Positions 32,400 through 43,873 of a stretch of DNA of 57,567 bases are shown here, in pieces. Origin of the DNA: Bacilli bacterium. GTDB taxonomy: Bacteria; Bacillota; Bacilli; Alicyclobacillales; SLC66. Location of the stretch: positions 1 through 57,567 of the forward strand of contig JABEUY010000117.1 in assembly GCA_013044175.1 (NCBI GenBank). Reading direction: 5' to 3'. The notes below the pieces were generated by a model. The model was given only the letters and a program-made list of their open reading frames with translations, was not told the origin of the DNA and did no database searches. Positions within the stretch are counted from its first letter, which is position 1. Every line of letters starts with the position of its first letter. The position numbers and the translations under genes were made by a program.

Positions 32400-32700
32400 A
32401 TCGTTCCCTCCCTCTTTTCTTGTATTATAACAGCGTTTTTAGGAAACACAATCGGAAAAAGCGAAAAAAACAAAAAAGTTAGACATTTACTCATTCGGAT
32501 GGAATTAAAAAGTTACACGCAATGAAAGCGGTATCATGTACTGCAATTCACAAACTCGTCGTTTTTTCCGGCTAAGGCGTGCCGATATCTGGTAAGTTGT
32601 ATTGAATTCCTTGATCGAGTAGGGTATCTTAGTAGTTGTGTTTAACATGGCAGATCCAATCGGATCGGCTCGAACGAGAGTCGGTAGGGAGGAAGTATTC
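32400..32700. promoter_or_regulatory. Divergent promoter region between zinc-ribbon gene and sucCD
   Basis: A 301-bp intergenic region. Minus strand: TTGTGT, 16 bp, TATAAT (plus 32446-32451 and 32424-32429) drives the zinc-ribbon gene. Plus strand: TTGAAT (32602-32607), 17 bp, TATCTT (32625-32630) is the best candidate for sucCD. The stretch 32460-32600 shows no gene or obvious operator. Confidence 0.5.
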
Positions 32701-33858
32701 GTGAACATTCATGAGTATCAGGCAAAAGCCGTTTTGCGTAAATACGGCGTGGCAGTACCAGCTGGTTCCGTCGCTTTTAGTGCGGACGAAGCCGTTAAAG
32801 TAGCAGAACAATTTGGTGGTAAAGCTGTCGTGAAGGCGCAAATTCACGCCGGTGGACGTGGTAAAGCAGGTGGCGTTAAACTCGCCAAAAGTTTGGATGA
32901 AGTTCGTCAGTACGCAACGGAATTGCTTGGCAAAACACTTGTCACGCATCAAACAGGACCAGAAGGTAAAGTCGTTCAACGTCTGTTAGTTGAAACGCTC
33001 AGTGATATTCAAAAAGAATATTACATCGGCGTCGTCATTGATCGTGCAACAGGTCGTGTCACGATGATGGCTTCAGAAGAAGGTGGTATGGAGATTGAAG
33101 AAGTCGCCGCCAAATCTCCCGAGAAGATTTTTAGAGAAACAATCGACCCTGCGATTGGCTTGAAATCCTTCCAAGCTCGCAAACTTGCTTATGCTATACA
33201 TATTCCGAATGAATTAATCAAGCAAGCGGTTGCTTTTATGGTTGGTTTATACAAAGTATTTGTCGAGAATGACTGTTCGATCGCGGAAATCAATCCGCTT
33301 GTCGTCACAAAAGATGGACAAGTTATGGCGCTTGATGCCAAACTCAATTTCGATTCAAATGCGTTATATCGTCATGCAGATATCGTCGAATTGCGTGATC
33401 TTGCGGAAGAAGATCCTCGTGAAATCGAAGCTTCCAAGTTTGACCTGAGCTATATTGCCCTACATGGTAACATCGGTTGCATGGTTAATGGTGCTGGACT
33501 CGCTATGGCGACGATGGATACGATTAAGTATTACGGTGGCGAGCCGGCTAACTTCCTCGATGTTGGTGGCGGTGCTACAGAAGAAAAGGTCACAGAAGCG
33601 TTTAAGATCATTTTATCGGATCCGGGCGTCAAAGGTATTCTTGTGAATATTTTCGGTGGTATCATGAAATGTGATGTCATCGCCAATGGTGTAGTCGCGG
33701 CAGCAAAACAAGTCGGTCTAACGCATCCTCTTGTCGTTCGTCTAGAAGGTACGAATGTCGATATGGGAAAACAAATCCTGAAAGATTCTGGCTTAGCGAT
33801 TGTGCCTGCTGATTCTTTGGCAGAAGCTGCACAAAAAATCGTTGAGCTTGTGAAGTAG
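32701..33858 (+). CDS. sucC: Succinate-CoA ligase, ADP-forming, beta subunit
   Basis: TCA-cycle enzyme subunit, 385 residues, binding nucleotide and succinate. The ATP-grasp region is seen ([16 protein letters not shown] near residue 45, [19 protein letters not shown]) and the C-terminal domain ([26 protein letters not shown]). GTG 32701 with AGGGAGGAAG upstream gives the standard N terminus MNIHEYQAK; the longer ORF from 32638 has no site. sucD follows after 12 bp. Confidence 0.97.
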   Translation: MNIHEYQAKAVLRKYGVAVPAGSVAFSADEAVKVAEQFGGKAVVKAQIHAGGRGKAGGVKLAKSLDEVRQYATELLGKTLVTHQTGPEGKVVQRLLVETLSDIQKEYYIGVVIDRATGRVTMMASEEGGMEIEEVAAKSPEKIFRETIDPAIGLKSFQARKLAYAIHIPNELIKQAVAFMVGLYKVFVENDCSIAEINPLVVTKDGQVMALDAKLNFDSNALYRHADIVELRDLAEEDPREIEASKFDLSYIALHGNIGCMVNGAGLAMATMDTIKYYGGEPANFLDVGGGATEEKVTEAFKIILSDPGVKGILVNIFGGIMKCDVIANGVVAAAKQVGLTHPLVVRLEGTNVDMGKQILKDSGLAIVPADSLAEAAQKIVELVK

Positions 33859-33870
33859 GGGGTTACGATC

Positions 33871-34770
33871 ATGAGTATTCTCGTTAATAAGAACACACGC
33901 GTAATCACACAAGGTATCAGTGGTAAAACGGGACTTTTTCACACAAAACAAGCGATTGAGTATGGCACGAACATGGTGGGTGGTGTTACACCAGGTAAAG
34001 GCGGTACGGTGATCGAAGGCGTTCCTGTCTTTGATACGGTAGAAGCGGCAGTCCGTGAAACGGGTGCGAACGCTTCTGTTATTTATGTTCCACCAGCTGG
34101 TGCTGCAGAAGCGATCATCGAAGCGGCAGATGCAGGCATCGACCTTGTGATTTGTATCACCGAAGGTATTCCAGTCCTCGATATGGTTCAAGTGAAACGT
34201 TATCTTGAAGGAAAAAAGACACGTTTAATTGGCCCAAACTGTCCTGGTGTGATTACACCGGATCAATGTAAAATCGGTATTATGCCAGGGTATATCCATA
34301 AACCAGGTCGTGTCGGAGTCGTTAGCCGGAGCGGAACCTTGACATATGAAGCAGTGTATCAATTGACGACCAAAGGGATCGGTCAATCGACGGCAGTCGG
34401 AATCGGCGGAGATCCTGTAAATGGAACGAATTTCCTCGATGTTTTAAAGATGTTTAACGAGGATCCTGATACCGAAGCTGTTATCATGATCGGCGAAATT
34501 GGTGGTACTGCTGAAGAAGAAGCAGCTGCTTATGTGAAAGAACATATGAAAAAACCGGTTGCTGGATTTATCGCAGGTCGTAGTGCGCCTCCGGGCAAAC
34601 GTATGGGTCATGCTGGTGCGATTATTTCCGGCGGAAAAGGTACTGCCGATGAAAAAGTCGCAGCGATGGAAGCGGCAGGTATTCATGTTGCTCCGACGCC
34701 GTCTGAAATGGGATCGACCTTATTTGCTATGTTGGAAGCACGCGGATTATTGGATAAATGTCGTAGCTGA
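33871..34770 (+). CDS. sucD: Succinate-CoA ligase, alpha subunit
   Basis: CoA-binding and phosphohistidine subunit, 299 residues. [21 protein letters not shown] (CoA-binding Rossmann region), [20 protein letters not shown], and the active-site histidine in [17 protein letters not shown]. It forms an operon with sucC and is followed by a strong terminator. Confidence 0.97.
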   Translation: MSILVNKNTRVITQGISGKTGLFHTKQAIEYGTNMVGGVTPGKGGTVIEGVPVFDTVEAAVRETGANASVIYVPPAGAAEAIIEAADAGIDLVICITEGIPVLDMVQVKRYLEGKKTRLIGPNCPGVITPDQCKIGIMPGYIHKPGRVGVVSRSGTLTYEAVYQLTTKGIGQSTAVGIGGDPVNGTNFLDVLKMFNEDPDTEAVIMIGEIGGTAEEEAAAYVKEHMKKPVAGFIAGRSAPPGKRMGHAGAIISGGKGTADEKVAAMEAAGIHVAPTPSEMGSTLFAMLEARGLLDKCRS

Positions 34771-34791
34771 TCGTTTGATGATGATGTTGGT

Positions 34792-34831
34792 ACTGCCGAT
34801 TAACCTTTTAAGGTTAATCGGCAGTTTTTTT
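34792..34831 (+). terminator. Terminator after sucCD
   Basis: ACTGCCGATTAACCTT (34792-34807) pairs perfectly with AAGGTTAATCGGCAGT (34810-34825), followed by seven T. Confidence 0.95.
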
Positions 34832-34923
34832 ACTATGGGAAGTATCTTCTTCTTTACATCATGGTGTATCGATACAGCATCTCGCATACTAAAAAAGAGA
34901 AACGGTAAAGCGAGTGAACGATC

Positions 34924-36024
34924 ATGTGCGACGAGACAATGCTGGTATGGTTAACGTTGTTAGCAACACCTGGTATAGGGTTACGAAGTGCACGAATGAT
35001 TATCGAGCAATGTAAGCGAATTGATGCGCATCCAACACTATTAGTTTTGCAAGAAGTGCTTCCGATGCTTAAGGCAGATTTGCAGATTCAACTTGTAGAA
35101 ACTATGCAACAGAAAAATGGACAGCGAGATTTCGAACAACTTAAGGTAATGCCCTATACTGTACTTTGTGAAGATGATGACAACTATCCACAGGCACTTT
35201 TAGAAATTTCAGATCCTCCACCTTTTTTAACAGTATTAGGAAAATCGCTTGATCCTTATCGGCCAGCTGTGGCCATTGTCGGCACACGTCATTGTAGTGC
35301 CTATGGGCAACGGGCAGCACGAGAAATCGCAGAGGATCTTGTCAAAGACGGTTTTGCGGTTTTATCCGGTTTAGCGATTGGTATTGATCAGGCAGCGCAT
35401 CAAGGTGCTGTCAATGCGCATGGTAAGACCATTGCGGTACTTGGTTCGGGGTTACAGAAAATCTATCCTCAAAATTCGACAAGACTGGTCGATAAAATTC
35501 TTGCTGAAGGTGGCGCGGTTTATAGTGAATTTTTGCCGTGGCAACAAGCGCAAAAATATCAATTTGTGCAGCGTAACCGCATTATAAGCGGAATGGGACA
35601 AGCGGTGATCGTTGTCGAAGCGGGTGCGCGAAGTGGCGCTTTGATCACCGCAGATTTTGCGCTTTCGCAAAATCGTGATGTTGCCGTTGTACCTGGTTCT
35701 TTATATGGAAACTCTTCATTAGGATGTCACTTTCTTGCGAATCAAGGCGCTTTTTTATTAGTAGCAACAGATCATGTTGCGAAACAATTAGCTTTGCGAG
35801 GTATTGTTGATCCTGAAGAAAGAAAAGCGTTGACACGTAATCAACCATCCTCTTTTTGTCAAACAATCTTGACACAATTAATGATCAACCGAAAAAGCAT
35901 CGATCAGTTAACGCGTGTTTTTGAGGAAAAAGGGTGGAAAGAAGAGGAGCTTTGGCAAGCTCTGTTTGAATTAGAATCTGCAGGAGAAATCGTTCGTATC
36001 GGTCCAGGACTTTATTCACGATAG
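34924..36024 (+). CDS. dprA: DNA processing protein DprA
   Basis: A RecA loader that protects incoming single-stranded DNA during transformation, 366 residues. N-terminal helical (SAM/HhH-like) region to about 105, then the Rossmann-like DprA core: VAIVGTRHCSAYGQRAARE, LSGLAIGIDQAAHQGAV, VLGSGLQKIYP, FVQRNRIISGM and VVEAGARSGALITADFAL. The C-terminal winged domain (LTRVFEEKGWKEEELWQAL) is kept. The ribosome binding site before ATG 34924 is weak. With comM, xerC, topA and the YraN domain nearby it fits the common dprA-topA neighbourhood. Confidence 0.94.
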   Translation: MCDETMLVWLTLLATPGIGLRSARMIIEQCKRIDAHPTLLVLQEVLPMLKADLQIQLVETMQQKNGQRDFEQLKVMPYTVLCEDDDNYPQALLEISDPPPFLTVLGKSLDPYRPAVAIVGTRHCSAYGQRAAREIAEDLVKDGFAVLSGLAIGIDQAAHQGAVNAHGKTIAVLGSGLQKIYPQNSTRLVDKILAEGGAVYSEFLPWQQAQKYQFVQRNRIISGMGQAVIVVEAGARSGALITADFALSQNRDVAVVPGSLYGNSSLGCHFLANQGAFLLVATDHVAKQLALRGIVDPEERKALTRNQPSSFCQTILTQLMINRKSIDQLTRVFEEKGWKEEELWQALFELESAGEIVRIGPGLYSR

Positions 36025-36043
36025 TCGTTGACTAATTTCCTGT

Positions 36044-36073
36044 TTGCATTAAATTGGCTTCTGATGATAAGAT
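36044..36073 (+). promoter_or_regulatory. topA promoter
   Basis: TTGCAT (36044-36049), 18 bp, TAAGAT (36068-36073) with an extended TGA before the -10; start codon 32 bp downstream. Confidence 0.5.
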
Positions 36074-36104
36074 GTGGAGAACTTAACTGTCTAGGAGGTA
36101 AGCG

Positions 36105-38189
36105 ATGGCAGACTATTTGGTCATCGTCGAGTCACCCGCGAAAGCTAAGACGATCGGAAAGTATCTTGGCAGTAAGTACATGGTGAAAGCTTCAATGGGG
36201 CATGTGCGTGATCTTCCGAAAAGCCAACTTGGCGTGGACATCGATCATCAATTTGAACCGAAATACATCACGATCCGAGGCAAAGGTGATGTGGTTAAGC
36301 AACTGCGCGATGCGAGTAAAAAGGTCAAAAGTGTCTATCTTGCGGCTGACCCGGATCGTGAAGGCGAAGCGATCGCTTGGCACCTTGCTCACACGCTTGA
36401 AATTGACCCTTCAAAGCCTGTTCGTGTTGTTTTCAATGAAATAACTAAGCAAGCTGTTAAAGATGCGTTTAAATCCCCACGGGCCGTGGATATGGATCTT
36501 GTTCATGCACAACAAGCAAGACGTATCCTTGATCGTCTCGTAGGGTATCGAATCAGTCCTTTGTTATGGAAAAAAGTTAAAAGAGGTTTATCGGCGGGTC
36601 GTGTTCAGTCTGTGGCCGTTCGATTGATCGTAGACCGAGAGCGTGAAATCAAAGCATTTATTCCAGAAGAATATTGGCGGGTTCTCGCGAAATGTAATGC
36701 ACATGGTGAGAAATTCGATGCTACTTTTCATGGGTTTGGCGATAAGAAAGTAGATTTACCTTCTCGTCAGGAAGTCGATGAATTATTGGTCCGCATCGCC
36801 GGACAAGATTTTGTCGTGGCCTCTGTGAAGACCAGTGAGAAAAAACGCAATCCTTCGCCACCTTTTACAACGAGTACTTTGCAACAAGAATCGGCTCGCA
36901 AGCTGGGTTTTCGTGCGCAAAAAACGATGTCGGTAGCGCAACAACTCTATGAGGGCATTGATTTACCTAAAGAAGGCGCAGTTGGGTTGATTACGTATAT
37001 GCGTACCGACTCTGTTCGTATCTCTGATTCGGCGAGTGAGGAAGCAAAATCGTATATCAGTACGATGTATGGTGATACTTTTTTACCTTCACAAAAGCGA
37101 GAATTTTCGACAAAAAAAGGTGCACAAGATGCGCACGAAGGCATTCGTCCGACTTCCTTGATGCGGGATCCCGAAAGGATTAAAGAATTCCTTTCTAAAG
37201 ATCAATATCGGCTTTATAAGTTGATCTTTGATCGATTCCTTGCAAGCCAAATGGCTTCAGCTATTCTTGATACGATGTCGGTTGATCTTAAAGCTGGCGA
37301 TGCGATTTTTCGTGCGACAGGATCACGTGTCAAATTTCCTGGCTTTATGAAAGTTTATACGGAATCGTCCGATGAGAAAAAAGAAGAAGAGAAATTTTTG
37401 CCTCCCCTTCAGCAGGGTGAAATAATCACGACACCTAAAATCGTGACAGAACAACATTTCACGCAACCACCTCCGCGCTTTAGTGAAGCTAGGTTGGTAA
37501 AGACGATGGAGGAACTTGGCATAGGGCGTCCGAGTACGTATGCGCCAACGATTGAAACGATTCAAAAACGTGGTTATGTGCTGATGCAAGAAAAAAGATT
37601 TGTTCCGACCGAACTTGGCGAGATTGTTTTCGACATGCTAAAGGAATTCTTTCCTACGATTGTCGATGTTGATTTTACGGCAAACCTTGAACAGCAGCTT
37701 GACGATGTGGAAGATGGCGATGTCGACTTTGTATCGATGCTGTCAGTCTTTAATCAAGATTTTGAGAAGTACTTAACCGTAGCTGAAAAGACGATGGAAC
37801 ATGTAACGCTTGAAGAAGAAGTGTCCGATGAGGTCTGTGAAAAATGCGGACGTCAGATGGTTTATAAGCATGGCCGATTTGGTAAATTTCTCGCTTGCCC
37901 AGGTTTTCCGGAATGTCGAAACGCAAAACCGATCGTGAAAGAAGTCGGTGCTCACTGTCCGAAATGCCAAAAACCACTGGTCGAACGACATGGTAAGCGT
38001 AGGAAAGTTTTTTATGGATGTTCAGGATATCCGGAATGTAACTACGTGTTGTGGGATGAACCTGTAGGTCGCAGTTGTCCGAAGTGTCAAGAGCCTTTGG
38101 TAAAAAAGAAGCAGAAAAACAGCAACGAAACGATCATTTGCTCGAACGCGAATTGCGATTATAAAGAAAATCACGTTGAGTCTCCGTAA
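36105..38189 (+). CDS. topA: DNA topoisomerase I
   Basis: Type IA topoisomerase relaxing negative supercoils, 694 residues. Toprim domain ([33 protein letters not shown]), active-site Tyr298 in [13 protein letters not shown], and DAHEGIRPT in the gate region. The C terminus carries three four-cysteine zinc ribbons (about 580-690: CEKCGRQM...[15 protein letters not shown]...[15 protein letters not shown]...CSNANC). ATG 36105 has TAGGAGGTAA upstream. A terminator overlaps the stop codon. Confidence 0.97.
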   Translation: MADYLVIVESPAKAKTIGKYLGSKYMVKASMGHVRDLPKSQLGVDIDHQFEPKYITIRGKGDVVKQLRDASKKVKSVYLAADPDREGEAIAWHLAHTLEIDPSKPVRVVFNEITKQAVKDAFKSPRAVDMDLVHAQQARRILDRLVGYRISPLLWKKVKRGLSAGRVQSVAVRLIVDREREIKAFIPEEYWRVLAKCNAHGEKFDATFHGFGDKKVDLPSRQEVDELLVRIAGQDFVVASVKTSEKKRNPSPPFTTSTLQQESARKLGFRAQKTMSVAQQLYEGIDLPKEGAVGLITYMRTDSVRISDSASEEAKSYISTMYGDTFLPSQKREFSTKKGAQDAHEGIRPTSLMRDPERIKEFLSKDQYRLYKLIFDRFLASQMASAILDTMSVDLKAGDAIFRATGSRVKFPGFMKVYTESSDEKKEEEKFLPPLQQGEIITTPKIVTEQHFTQPPPRFSEARLVKTMEELGIGRPSTYAPTIETIQKRGYVLMQEKRFVPTELGEIVFDMLKEFFPTIVDVDFTANLEQQLDDVEDGDVDFVSMLSVFNQDFEKYLTVAEKTMEHVTLEEEVSDEVCEKCGRQMVYKHGRFGKFLACPGFPECRNAKPIVKEVGAHCPKCQKPLVERHGKRRKVFYGCSGYPECNYVLWDEPVGRSCPKCQEPLVKKKQKNSNETIICSNANCDYKENHVESP

Positions 38190-38206
38190 GGGGACTCGGC
38201 TTTTTT
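38178..38206 (+). terminator. Terminator at the topA stop
   Basis: GAGTCTCC (38178-38185) and GGGGACTC (38190-38197) around a GTAA loop, then GGC and six T. The loop contains the topA stop codon, and trmFO begins 17 bp later, so readthrough may be partial. Confidence 0.8.
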
Positions 38207-38222
38207 GAAAAGGGGAAAAATA

Positions 38223-39536
38223 GTGGCTTTTCAAGGTGTGACGATTATCGGTGCAGGACTTGCCGGATCTGAAGCAGCATGGCAGGTAGCAACAAAAGGT
38301 GTGCCTGTACGCCTCTATGAAATGCGCGGCGTAAAACAGACACCAGCGCATCGCAGTACTGATTTTGCAGAGTTAGTCTGTTCAAATAGCTTACGTGCGG
38401 CAGGTTTAACGAATGCAGTGGGTCTTCTTAAAGAGGAAATGCGCCAATTAGGTTCTTTGGTCATTGAAGCTGCAGATCTTCACGCAGTGCCTGCTGGAGG
38501 CGCACTGGCAGTCGACCGGGAACTTTTCTCACAAACGATAACAATGAGACTTGAGCAACATCCATTCATCGAAGTGATTCGTGATGAAATCAAAGAAATC
38601 CCTGAAGGTATCGTGATTATCGCAACAGGTCCTTTAACTTCCGATGCGTTAAGCGAAGTGATTGGAAAGTTTACTGGCATTTCGTCGCTTTATTTTTATG
38701 ACGCAGCAGCACCCGTTGTAGAAAGGGATAGCATCGATGAATCTATCGCTTATTTTGCTTCGCGTTACGACAAAGGTGAAGCTGCCTATTTGAATTGTCC
38801 GATGAATGAAGAACAATTCGATCACTTTTATGAAGCCCTTATTCACGCGCAAACAGCGCCAGTGAAAGAATTTGAAAAAGAGATCTATTTTGAAGGCTGT
38901 ATGCCGATCGAAGTGATGGCTAAACGCGGTCGCAAAACGATGCTATTTGGTCCATTAAAACCTGTTGGATTGCGTCATCCTGTAACAGGGGAATCGGCAT
39001 TTGCTGTCGTTCAACTTCGCCAAGATAATGCGGCAGCTACCTTATTCAATCTCGTTGGTTTTCAGACTCATCTAACGTGGGGAGAACAAAAAAATGTGTT
39101 TCGTCTAATCCCAGGTCTTGAACGAGCAGAATTTGCTCGTTATGGCGTAATGCATCGCAATACTTTTTTGCGGTCGCCAGAAGTGTTGCAAAGTACATAC
39201 GAAACGAAGGCTCGACGCGGCTTATTTTTCGCTGGGCAAATGACAGGGGTAGAAGGCTATGTCGAATCGGCTGCTTCCGGTCTCCTTGCAGGCATCAACG
39301 CAGCAAGAGCATATCAAAATCGTGAATTGCTCGAATGTCCGGTTGAGACGGCAATTGGTAGCTTAGCTCACTATATTACGCATGCGGATCCAGAACATTT
39401 CCAACCGATGAACATCACGTTTGGGTTGTTTCCATCATTAACAGAACGAATTCGTTCAAAGAAAGAAAAAAATGAAAAAATTGTGTTGAGAGCGCTTACT
39501 ACAATTCAGAATTTTGCTCAGATCACGCGCAATTAA
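38223..39536 (+). CDS. trmFO: tRNA m5U54 methyltransferase, folate/FAD-dependent
   Basis: Methylates U54 in the T-loop of tRNA using methylenetetrahydrofolate and FADH2, 437 residues. [14 protein letters not shown] (FAD site), [25 protein letters not shown] (conserved cysteine), [27 protein letters not shown] and [21 protein letters not shown] are diagnostic. GTG 38223 has AAAGGGG upstream; the TTG at 38205 lies in the terminator T-run. Confidence 0.96.
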   Translation: MAFQGVTIIGAGLAGSEAAWQVATKGVPVRLYEMRGVKQTPAHRSTDFAELVCSNSLRAAGLTNAVGLLKEEMRQLGSLVIEAADLHAVPAGGALAVDRELFSQTITMRLEQHPFIEVIRDEIKEIPEGIVIIATGPLTSDALSEVIGKFTGISSLYFYDAAAPVVERDSIDESIAYFASRYDKGEAAYLNCPMNEEQFDHFYEALIHAQTAPVKEFEKEIYFEGCMPIEVMAKRGRKTMLFGPLKPVGLRHPVTGESAFAVVQLRQDNAAATLFNLVGFQTHLTWGEQKNVFRLIPGLERAEFARYGVMHRNTFLRSPEVLQSTYETKARRGLFFAGQMTGVEGYVESAASGLLAGINAARAYQNRELLECPVETAIGSLAHYITHADPEHFQPMNITFGLFPSLTERIRSKKEKNEKIVLRALTTIQNFAQITRN

Positions 39537-39537
39537 C

Positions 39538-39567
39538 TTGCCAACGTGTTGAAAAACGTGGTAAGAT
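39538..39567 (+). promoter_or_regulatory. Promoter upstream of xerC-hslVU-codY
   Basis: TTGCCA (39538-39543), 18 bp, TAAGAT (39562-39567) with an extended TGG. It starts immediately after the trmFO stop, about 50 bp before xerC. Confidence 0.6.
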
Positions 39568-39617
39568 ACGTTTGTTTTCCAAGTTGGCGGTCATAATGAA
39601 TCCGGTGGTGCGAGTCG

Positions 39618-40511
39618 ATGGAAGTCATTCTTGATGAACACCTCCATCATCAGCTGGAGGCTTTTTCTATATTTTTAAAAGTAGAAAGAAATCTCTCTTC
39701 GCACACGGTGATCGCTTATCAGCGGGATCTTCTCGATTATTTTCAATCGACGAGTCTACTGACAGGGGAATTATCGATAGCTTCTTTGCGTCAATACATG
39801 GCTATGCTATTGCAAAATGGCATAAGTAGGCGGACGATCGCGAGAAAATTGAGTGCCATTCGCTCATGGTGTCGTTATCTTGCCAAAGAAGATGGAGATC
39901 TTTCTCCCGCCGTAACGGTTCACGCACCGAAGATGTCAATCAGGTTACCCGTGGTTCTTTATGTTGATGAGATGCTTGCTTTATTACAAGCACCCGATCT
40001 AACTCGACCGCTTGGCATGCGGGATCGCGCAATAATGGAGTTACTCTATGCTACGGGAATGCGCGTCTCAGAGTGTGTAGCTTTAGATCTTGATGAATTG
40101 CGTTTGACGCAAACGTTTGTTTCCGTAATGGGCAAAGGTGCTAAAGAGAGAATTGTGCTTTTTGGCACAGAAGCAAAGGTTTCACTGGCTCGTTATGTGC
40201 AATCGGCACGTCCAAAACTGGCTAAACGTGAAGAAAATGCACTTTTTGTTAATCATCTAGGCACCCGATTGACCGATCGGTCGGTACGTAGAATTGTGGA
40301 AGGTTATGTTAAGCGAGTTGCCTTGCAAAAAAAGATCACGCCACATACTTTTCGTCATTCTTTCGCCACACATATGTTAGAAGGTGGCGCCGATTTACGT
40401 GTGGTGCAAGAATTATTAGGTCATGTTAGCTTATCGACCACACAAATTTACACACATACAGCCGGAGACTATCTGATGAAAGTGTATGAAGCAGCTCATC
40501 CAAGAGCATAA
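39618..40511 (+). CDS. xerC: Tyrosine recombinase XerC
   Basis: Site-specific recombinase resolving chromosome dimers at dif, 297 residues. N-terminal SAM-like domain ([20 protein letters not shown]), catalytic residues Arg in ATGMRVSE, Lys in GKGAKERIV, HxxR in [10 protein letters not shown], His in LGHVSLS and nucleophile Tyr in TTQIYTH. First gene of xerC-hslV-hslU-codY as in Bacillus. The ribosome binding site is weak (GGTGGTG). Confidence 0.95.
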   Translation: MEVILDEHLHHQLEAFSIFLKVERNLSSHTVIAYQRDLLDYFQSTSLLTGELSIASLRQYMAMLLQNGISRRTIARKLSAIRSWCRYLAKEDGDLSPAVTVHAPKMSIRLPVVLYVDEMLALLQAPDLTRPLGMRDRAIMELLYATGMRVSECVALDLDELRLTQTFVSVMGKGAKERIVLFGTEAKVSLARYVQSARPKLAKREENALFVNHLGTRLTDRSVRRIVEGYVKRVALQKKITPHTFRHSFATHMLEGGADLRVVQELLGHVSLSTTQIYTHTAGDYLMKVYEAAHPRA

Positions 40512-40525
40512 GTGAGGTTCAGAAA

Positions 40526-41068
40526 ATGGAAAGTTTTCACGCAACCACGATTTTTGCTATCCGTACACCGCAAGGCGCTGCGATGGCTGGCGATGGGCAA
40601 GTGACATTTGGTAATGCCATGGTGATGAAAAGTACGGCAACCAAAGTACAACGTCGCTATCACGGTGAAGTGATTGTTGGGTTTGCTGGCAGTGTGGCAG
40701 ACGCTTTTACGCTGTCAGATAAGTTTGAACAAAAACTCGAAGAATGTCGAGGCAATGTTCAGCGTGCTGCTGTTGAATTGGCGAAGATGTGGCGCACGGA
40801 TCGAATGCTAAGTAAATTGGAAGCGATGTTACTCGTTTTATCCAAAGACGCTTTGCTTTTAATTGCTGGAACTGGCGAAGTGATCGAACCGGATGATGGC
40901 ATCATCGCCATAGGATCGGGCGGACCTTATGCGCTTTCGGCAGGCCGTGCACTTGCACGTCATGCTGCTATGGCCCCCAAAGACATTGCTTACCATGCGC
41001 TAAAAATCGCGAGTGAAATCTGCGTCTATACGAACGATAACATCGTCGTTGAAGAAATCGAAAGTTAA
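40526..41068 (+). CDS. hslV: ATP-dependent protease peptidase subunit HslV/ClpQ
   Basis: Proteasome-like peptidase of HslUV, 180 residues. It begins [13 protein letters not shown]; the TT motif is the proteasome-type nucleophile region, and [20 protein letters not shown] and [16 protein letters not shown] are intact. In Bacillus CodW a serine follows the initiator Met and serves as nucleophile; here residue 2 is Glu and residue 3 Ser, so maturation must differ or expose Thr7. GTGAGG lies 8 bases before ATG 40526. hslU follows 20 bp later. Confidence 0.95.
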   Translation: MESFHATTIFAIRTPQGAAMAGDGQVTFGNAMVMKSTATKVQRRYHGEVIVGFAGSVADAFTLSDKFEQKLEECRGNVQRAAVELAKMWRTDRMLSKLEAMLLVLSKDALLLIAGTGEVIEPDDGIIAIGSGGPYALSAGRALARHAAMAPKDIAYHALKIASEICVYTNDNIVVEEIES

Positions 41069-41088
41069 TGCGGACGGAGGAGTACGAA

Positions 41089-42477
41089 ATGCAAGATTTA
41101 ACGCCACATCAAATCGTTGCACAACTCGATAAGTATGTCGTTGGTCAGTCCCAAGCTAAGCGAGCTGTGGCAATTGCCCTTCGTAATCGTTATCGTCGTT
41201 CAAAACTCGACCCGTCTTTGCGTGAAGAAGTTTCTCCAAAAAACATTCTTATGATTGGACCGACAGGCGTTGGTAAAACGGAAATAGCTCGTCGAATCGC
41301 AAAATTGACGGGAGCACCTTTTATCAAAGTCGAAGCGACAAAATTTACTGAAGTTGGTTACGTAGGTCGCGATGTCGACTCGATGGTAAGGGATCTTGTG
41401 GAGACGGGTATACGTATGGTAAAGGCTGAACGCATGAAAAATGTTGAAAAATCAGCGCAAAGTGCCGTAATACCTCGATTACTCGATGCTCTCGTTCCCG
41501 AATCGGCTCAGCATGAACCGGCTGGGTTTAAAAATCCGCTCGAATCGTTATTCGGGGGATCATCAGAGAGTAAACAGTCAAGTTCAACTTCGTCAAAAGC
41601 GAAAGAAGAGCGAGAAGCGCTTAAACGTAAGTTGGAAGATGGCCTTCTGGAAGAACAGATAATTGAAATTCTCGTCGAAGAAAGTGCTGTACCTACGATG
41701 GATTATATGCCTGGCATTGCACCAGAAGGTATGGGTAATTTGCAAGAGATGTTTGGGAATTTGATACCAAAAAGAAAAAGAAAGCGTAAAGTATCCGTGC
41801 GAGAGGCCAGAAAAATTCTCGTTCAAGAAGAAGCGCAAAAAATGATCGATATGGAAGAAGTAACGGCAGAAGCGATTCGGCGTACGGAAGAAGCGGGGAT
41901 CATTTTTATCGATGAATTCGATAAAATCGCAGCACGAGAAGGACGTTCAGGTGCTGATGTTTCTCGCGAAGGCGTACAAAGGGATATTTTGCCAATTGTT
42001 GAAGGCTCAACTGTGAATACAAAACATGGTCCTGTTAAGACGGATCATATGTTATTTATCGCAGCCGGTGCATTTCATATGGCAAAACCGTCTGATCTTA
42101 TCCCAGAATTGCAAGGGCGATTTCCGATTCGCGTGGAATTAACCAGTTTGACTGCACATGATCTAGAGAAAATTCTGACCGAGCCCGAGCATGCTTTATT
42201 GCGTCAATACATTGCGCTTTTAGGGGCCGATCATATCGAAGTCGATTTTGAAGCTGAGGCGATCACACGGATTGCCGAAATCGCTGCAAAAGTAAATGAA
42301 GATACTGAAGATATCGGAGCGAGAAGACTGCATACGTTGATGGAACGCGTTCTTGAGGATCTTTTGTTTGAAGCTCCTGATATTGGGCAACAGAGAATTG
42401 TGATTACACCGCATTATGTGGATGAAAAAGTCGGTGCCATTGTTAAAAATAAAGATCTAAGTAAATACATTTTGTAA
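41089..42477 (+). CDS. hslU: ATPase subunit HslU/ClpY
   Basis: AAA+ unfoldase feeding substrates to HslV, 462 residues. Walker [16 protein letters not shown], the GYVGRDV pore loop, a charged I-domain (about 130-250), Walker [12 protein letters not shown] and sensor/arginine-finger elements [12 protein letters not shown] and [15 protein letters not shown] 41089 with GGAGGAG six bases upstream is preferred over ATG 41068. Confidence 0.95.
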   Translation: MQDLTPHQIVAQLDKYVVGQSQAKRAVAIALRNRYRRSKLDPSLREEVSPKNILMIGPTGVGKTEIARRIAKLTGAPFIKVEATKFTEVGYVGRDVDSMVRDLVETGIRMVKAERMKNVEKSAQSAVIPRLLDALVPESAQHEPAGFKNPLESLFGGSSESKQSSSTSSKAKEEREALKRKLEDGLLEEQIIEILVEESAVPTMDYMPGIAPEGMGNLQEMFGNLIPKRKRKRKVSVREARKILVQEEAQKMIDMEEVTAEAIRRTEEAGIIFIDEFDKIAAREGRSGADVSREGVQRDILPIVEGSTVNTKHGPVKTDHMLFIAAGAFHMAKPSDLIPELQGRFPIRVELTSLTAHDLEKILTEPEHALLRQYIALLGADHIEVDFEAEAITRIAEIAAKVNEDTEDIGARRLHTLMERVLEDLLFEAPDIGQQRIVITPHYVDEKVGAIVKNKDLSKYIL

Positions 42478-42500
42478 ATATGACGAGGAGATGTTATTGA

Positions 42501-43277
42501 ATGGATTTATTATCAAAAACGAGACGAATTAATCGATTGTTACAACGCGCTGGTCAATATGTGGATTTTATGGAAATGGCACAAGTGATGCGTGACGTCA
42601 TTGATGCGAATATCTTTGTATTGAGCCGTTCTGGAAAAATCTTAGGTTATGCTATTCCTGCTGAATTTGCACAAGATGTTATGGACGAACTTTTATCGCA
42701 AAAGATTTTCCCGCCTGAATATAATGCAAGTATGCTTCGCATGGATGCGACCGTTGCGAATACGCCTGATATACAACCATTTAGTGTTTTTCCAGAACCA
42801 GTACTTGAAGAACACGCTCAACATTATGTAACGATCGTACCTGTGATTGGTGGTGGCGAACGCCTTGGTACATTGATTCTTGCTCGACTCGATCATGCAT
42901 TTACCGATGAAGATCTAATCCTTGGTGAATATGGCACAACGGTTGTCGGTATGGAAATTCTTCGTTCTAGAGCGCATGAAATTGAAGAAGATACTCGTTC
43001 TCGCGCTGTTGTTCAGATGGCGGTCGATTCGTTATCGTACAGTGAACTTGAAGCGATCGAGCATATCTTTGATGAACTTGATGGTAAAGAAGGGTTATTG
43101 GTTGCAAGTAAAATCGCTGATCGCGTAGGTATAACCCGCTCGGTAATCGTCAATGCTTTGCGAAAGTTAGAGAGTGCTGGTGTAATCGAGTCACGTTCAC
43201 TCGGTATGAAAGGCACGTATATTCGGATTTTAAATGATAAATTATTAGCACAATTGGATAAAGTGCGCCATCGCTAA
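42501..43277 (+). CDS. codY: GTP- and branched-chain-amino-acid-sensing repressor CodY
   Basis: Global regulator of nutrient limitation in Firmicutes, 258 residues. N-terminal GAF domain ([34 protein letters not shown]), linker helix and winged helix-turn-helix ([40 protein letters not shown] is nearly invariant in the family). Last gene before the flagellar operon, separated by a terminator. Confidence 0.97.
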   Translation: MDLLSKTRRINRLLQRAGQYVDFMEMAQVMRDVIDANIFVLSRSGKILGYAIPAEFAQDVMDELLSQKIFPPEYNASMLRMDATVANTPDIQPFSVFPEPVLEEHAQHYVTIVPVIGGGERLGTLILARLDHAFTDEDLILGEYGTTVVGMEILRSRAHEIEEDTRSRAVVQMAVDSLSYSELEAIEHIFDELDGKEGLLVASKIADRVGITRSVIVNALRKLESAGVIESRSLGMKGTYIRILNDKLLAQLDKVRHR

Positions 43278-43296
43278 TAGGTTTCTGAGAGAAAGC

Positions 43297-43329
43297 GCCT
43301 CAAATCTTAGGAAATGAGGCTTTTTTTTT
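43297..43329 (+). terminator. Terminator after codY
   Basis: GCCTCA (43297-43302) and TGAGGC (43315-43320) with a 12-base loop, followed by nine T. It separates codY from the fla/che operon. Confidence 0.88.
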
Positions 43330-43436
43330 ATGAGGTTTTTGTCGATTTTGGTCGAACTATTGCAGGTAAATTGACGTGTTATGTAGAATAACAACGAATA
43401 ATGTTTTTTGTATCAATTATGGCGGGAGGTCGTTGC

Positions 43437-43868
43437 GTGGCTACGATCGATTCGGTGCTTTTTTCCTCGTTGCAATCGGCATTGACTGCCAGTCAACTGA
43501 GTCAACAAGCGTATGCGAACAATATCGCGAATGCAAATACCCCTGGCTACAAGCGTCAAAGCGTTGCCTTTAGTCAATTATTAGCACAACAATTAAACGC
43601 TATGGGCTATCTTCAAGGATCGAGCAATTCATCGTTGTCGATGGCAACGAATAGTTCTCTTGATTTATCGGGTGCTTCTTCAACCTTTAACCCTGTTCAA
43701 CCTGTCGTCGTAACGGATTCTTCGACATCGACGAAAAATAATGGTAATAATGTTGACTTAAATGTTGAGATGAGTGGTCTTGCTCAAAATCAGGTCAATT
43801 ATGCTGCGCTGGTGACGGAGATGAATAATCAGTTCGCGATGTTACGTTCAGCCATTCTCGGGAGTTGA
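43437..43868 (+). CDS. flgB: Flagellar basal body rod protein FlgB
   Basis: Proximal rod subunit, 143 residues, first gene of the fla/che operon. The N-terminal rod motif is present (QQAYANNIANANTPGYKRQ), as is the C-terminal coiled segment (NYAALVTEMNNQFAMLRSAI). GTG 43437 with GGGAGGT upstream. Upstream, TTGCAG (43360) and TAGAAT (43384) form a weak promoter candidate. The operon may be driven from here or from a sigma factor whose site I do not recognise. Confidence 0.94.
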   Translation: MATIDSVLFSSLQSALTASQLSQQAYANNIANANTPGYKRQSVAFSQLLAQQLNAMGYLQGSSNSSLSMATNSSLDLSGASSTFNPVQPVVVTDSSTSTKNNGNNVDLNVEMSGLAQNQVNYAALVTEMNNQFAMLRSAILGS

Positions 43869-43873
43869 TCGAA

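Noticed and set aside
39501-39515. Possible CodY box upstream of the xerC-hslVU-codY promoter
   Set aside because: Only about 10 of 15 positions match AATTTTCWGAAAATT and it lies inside trmFO; too weak to call.
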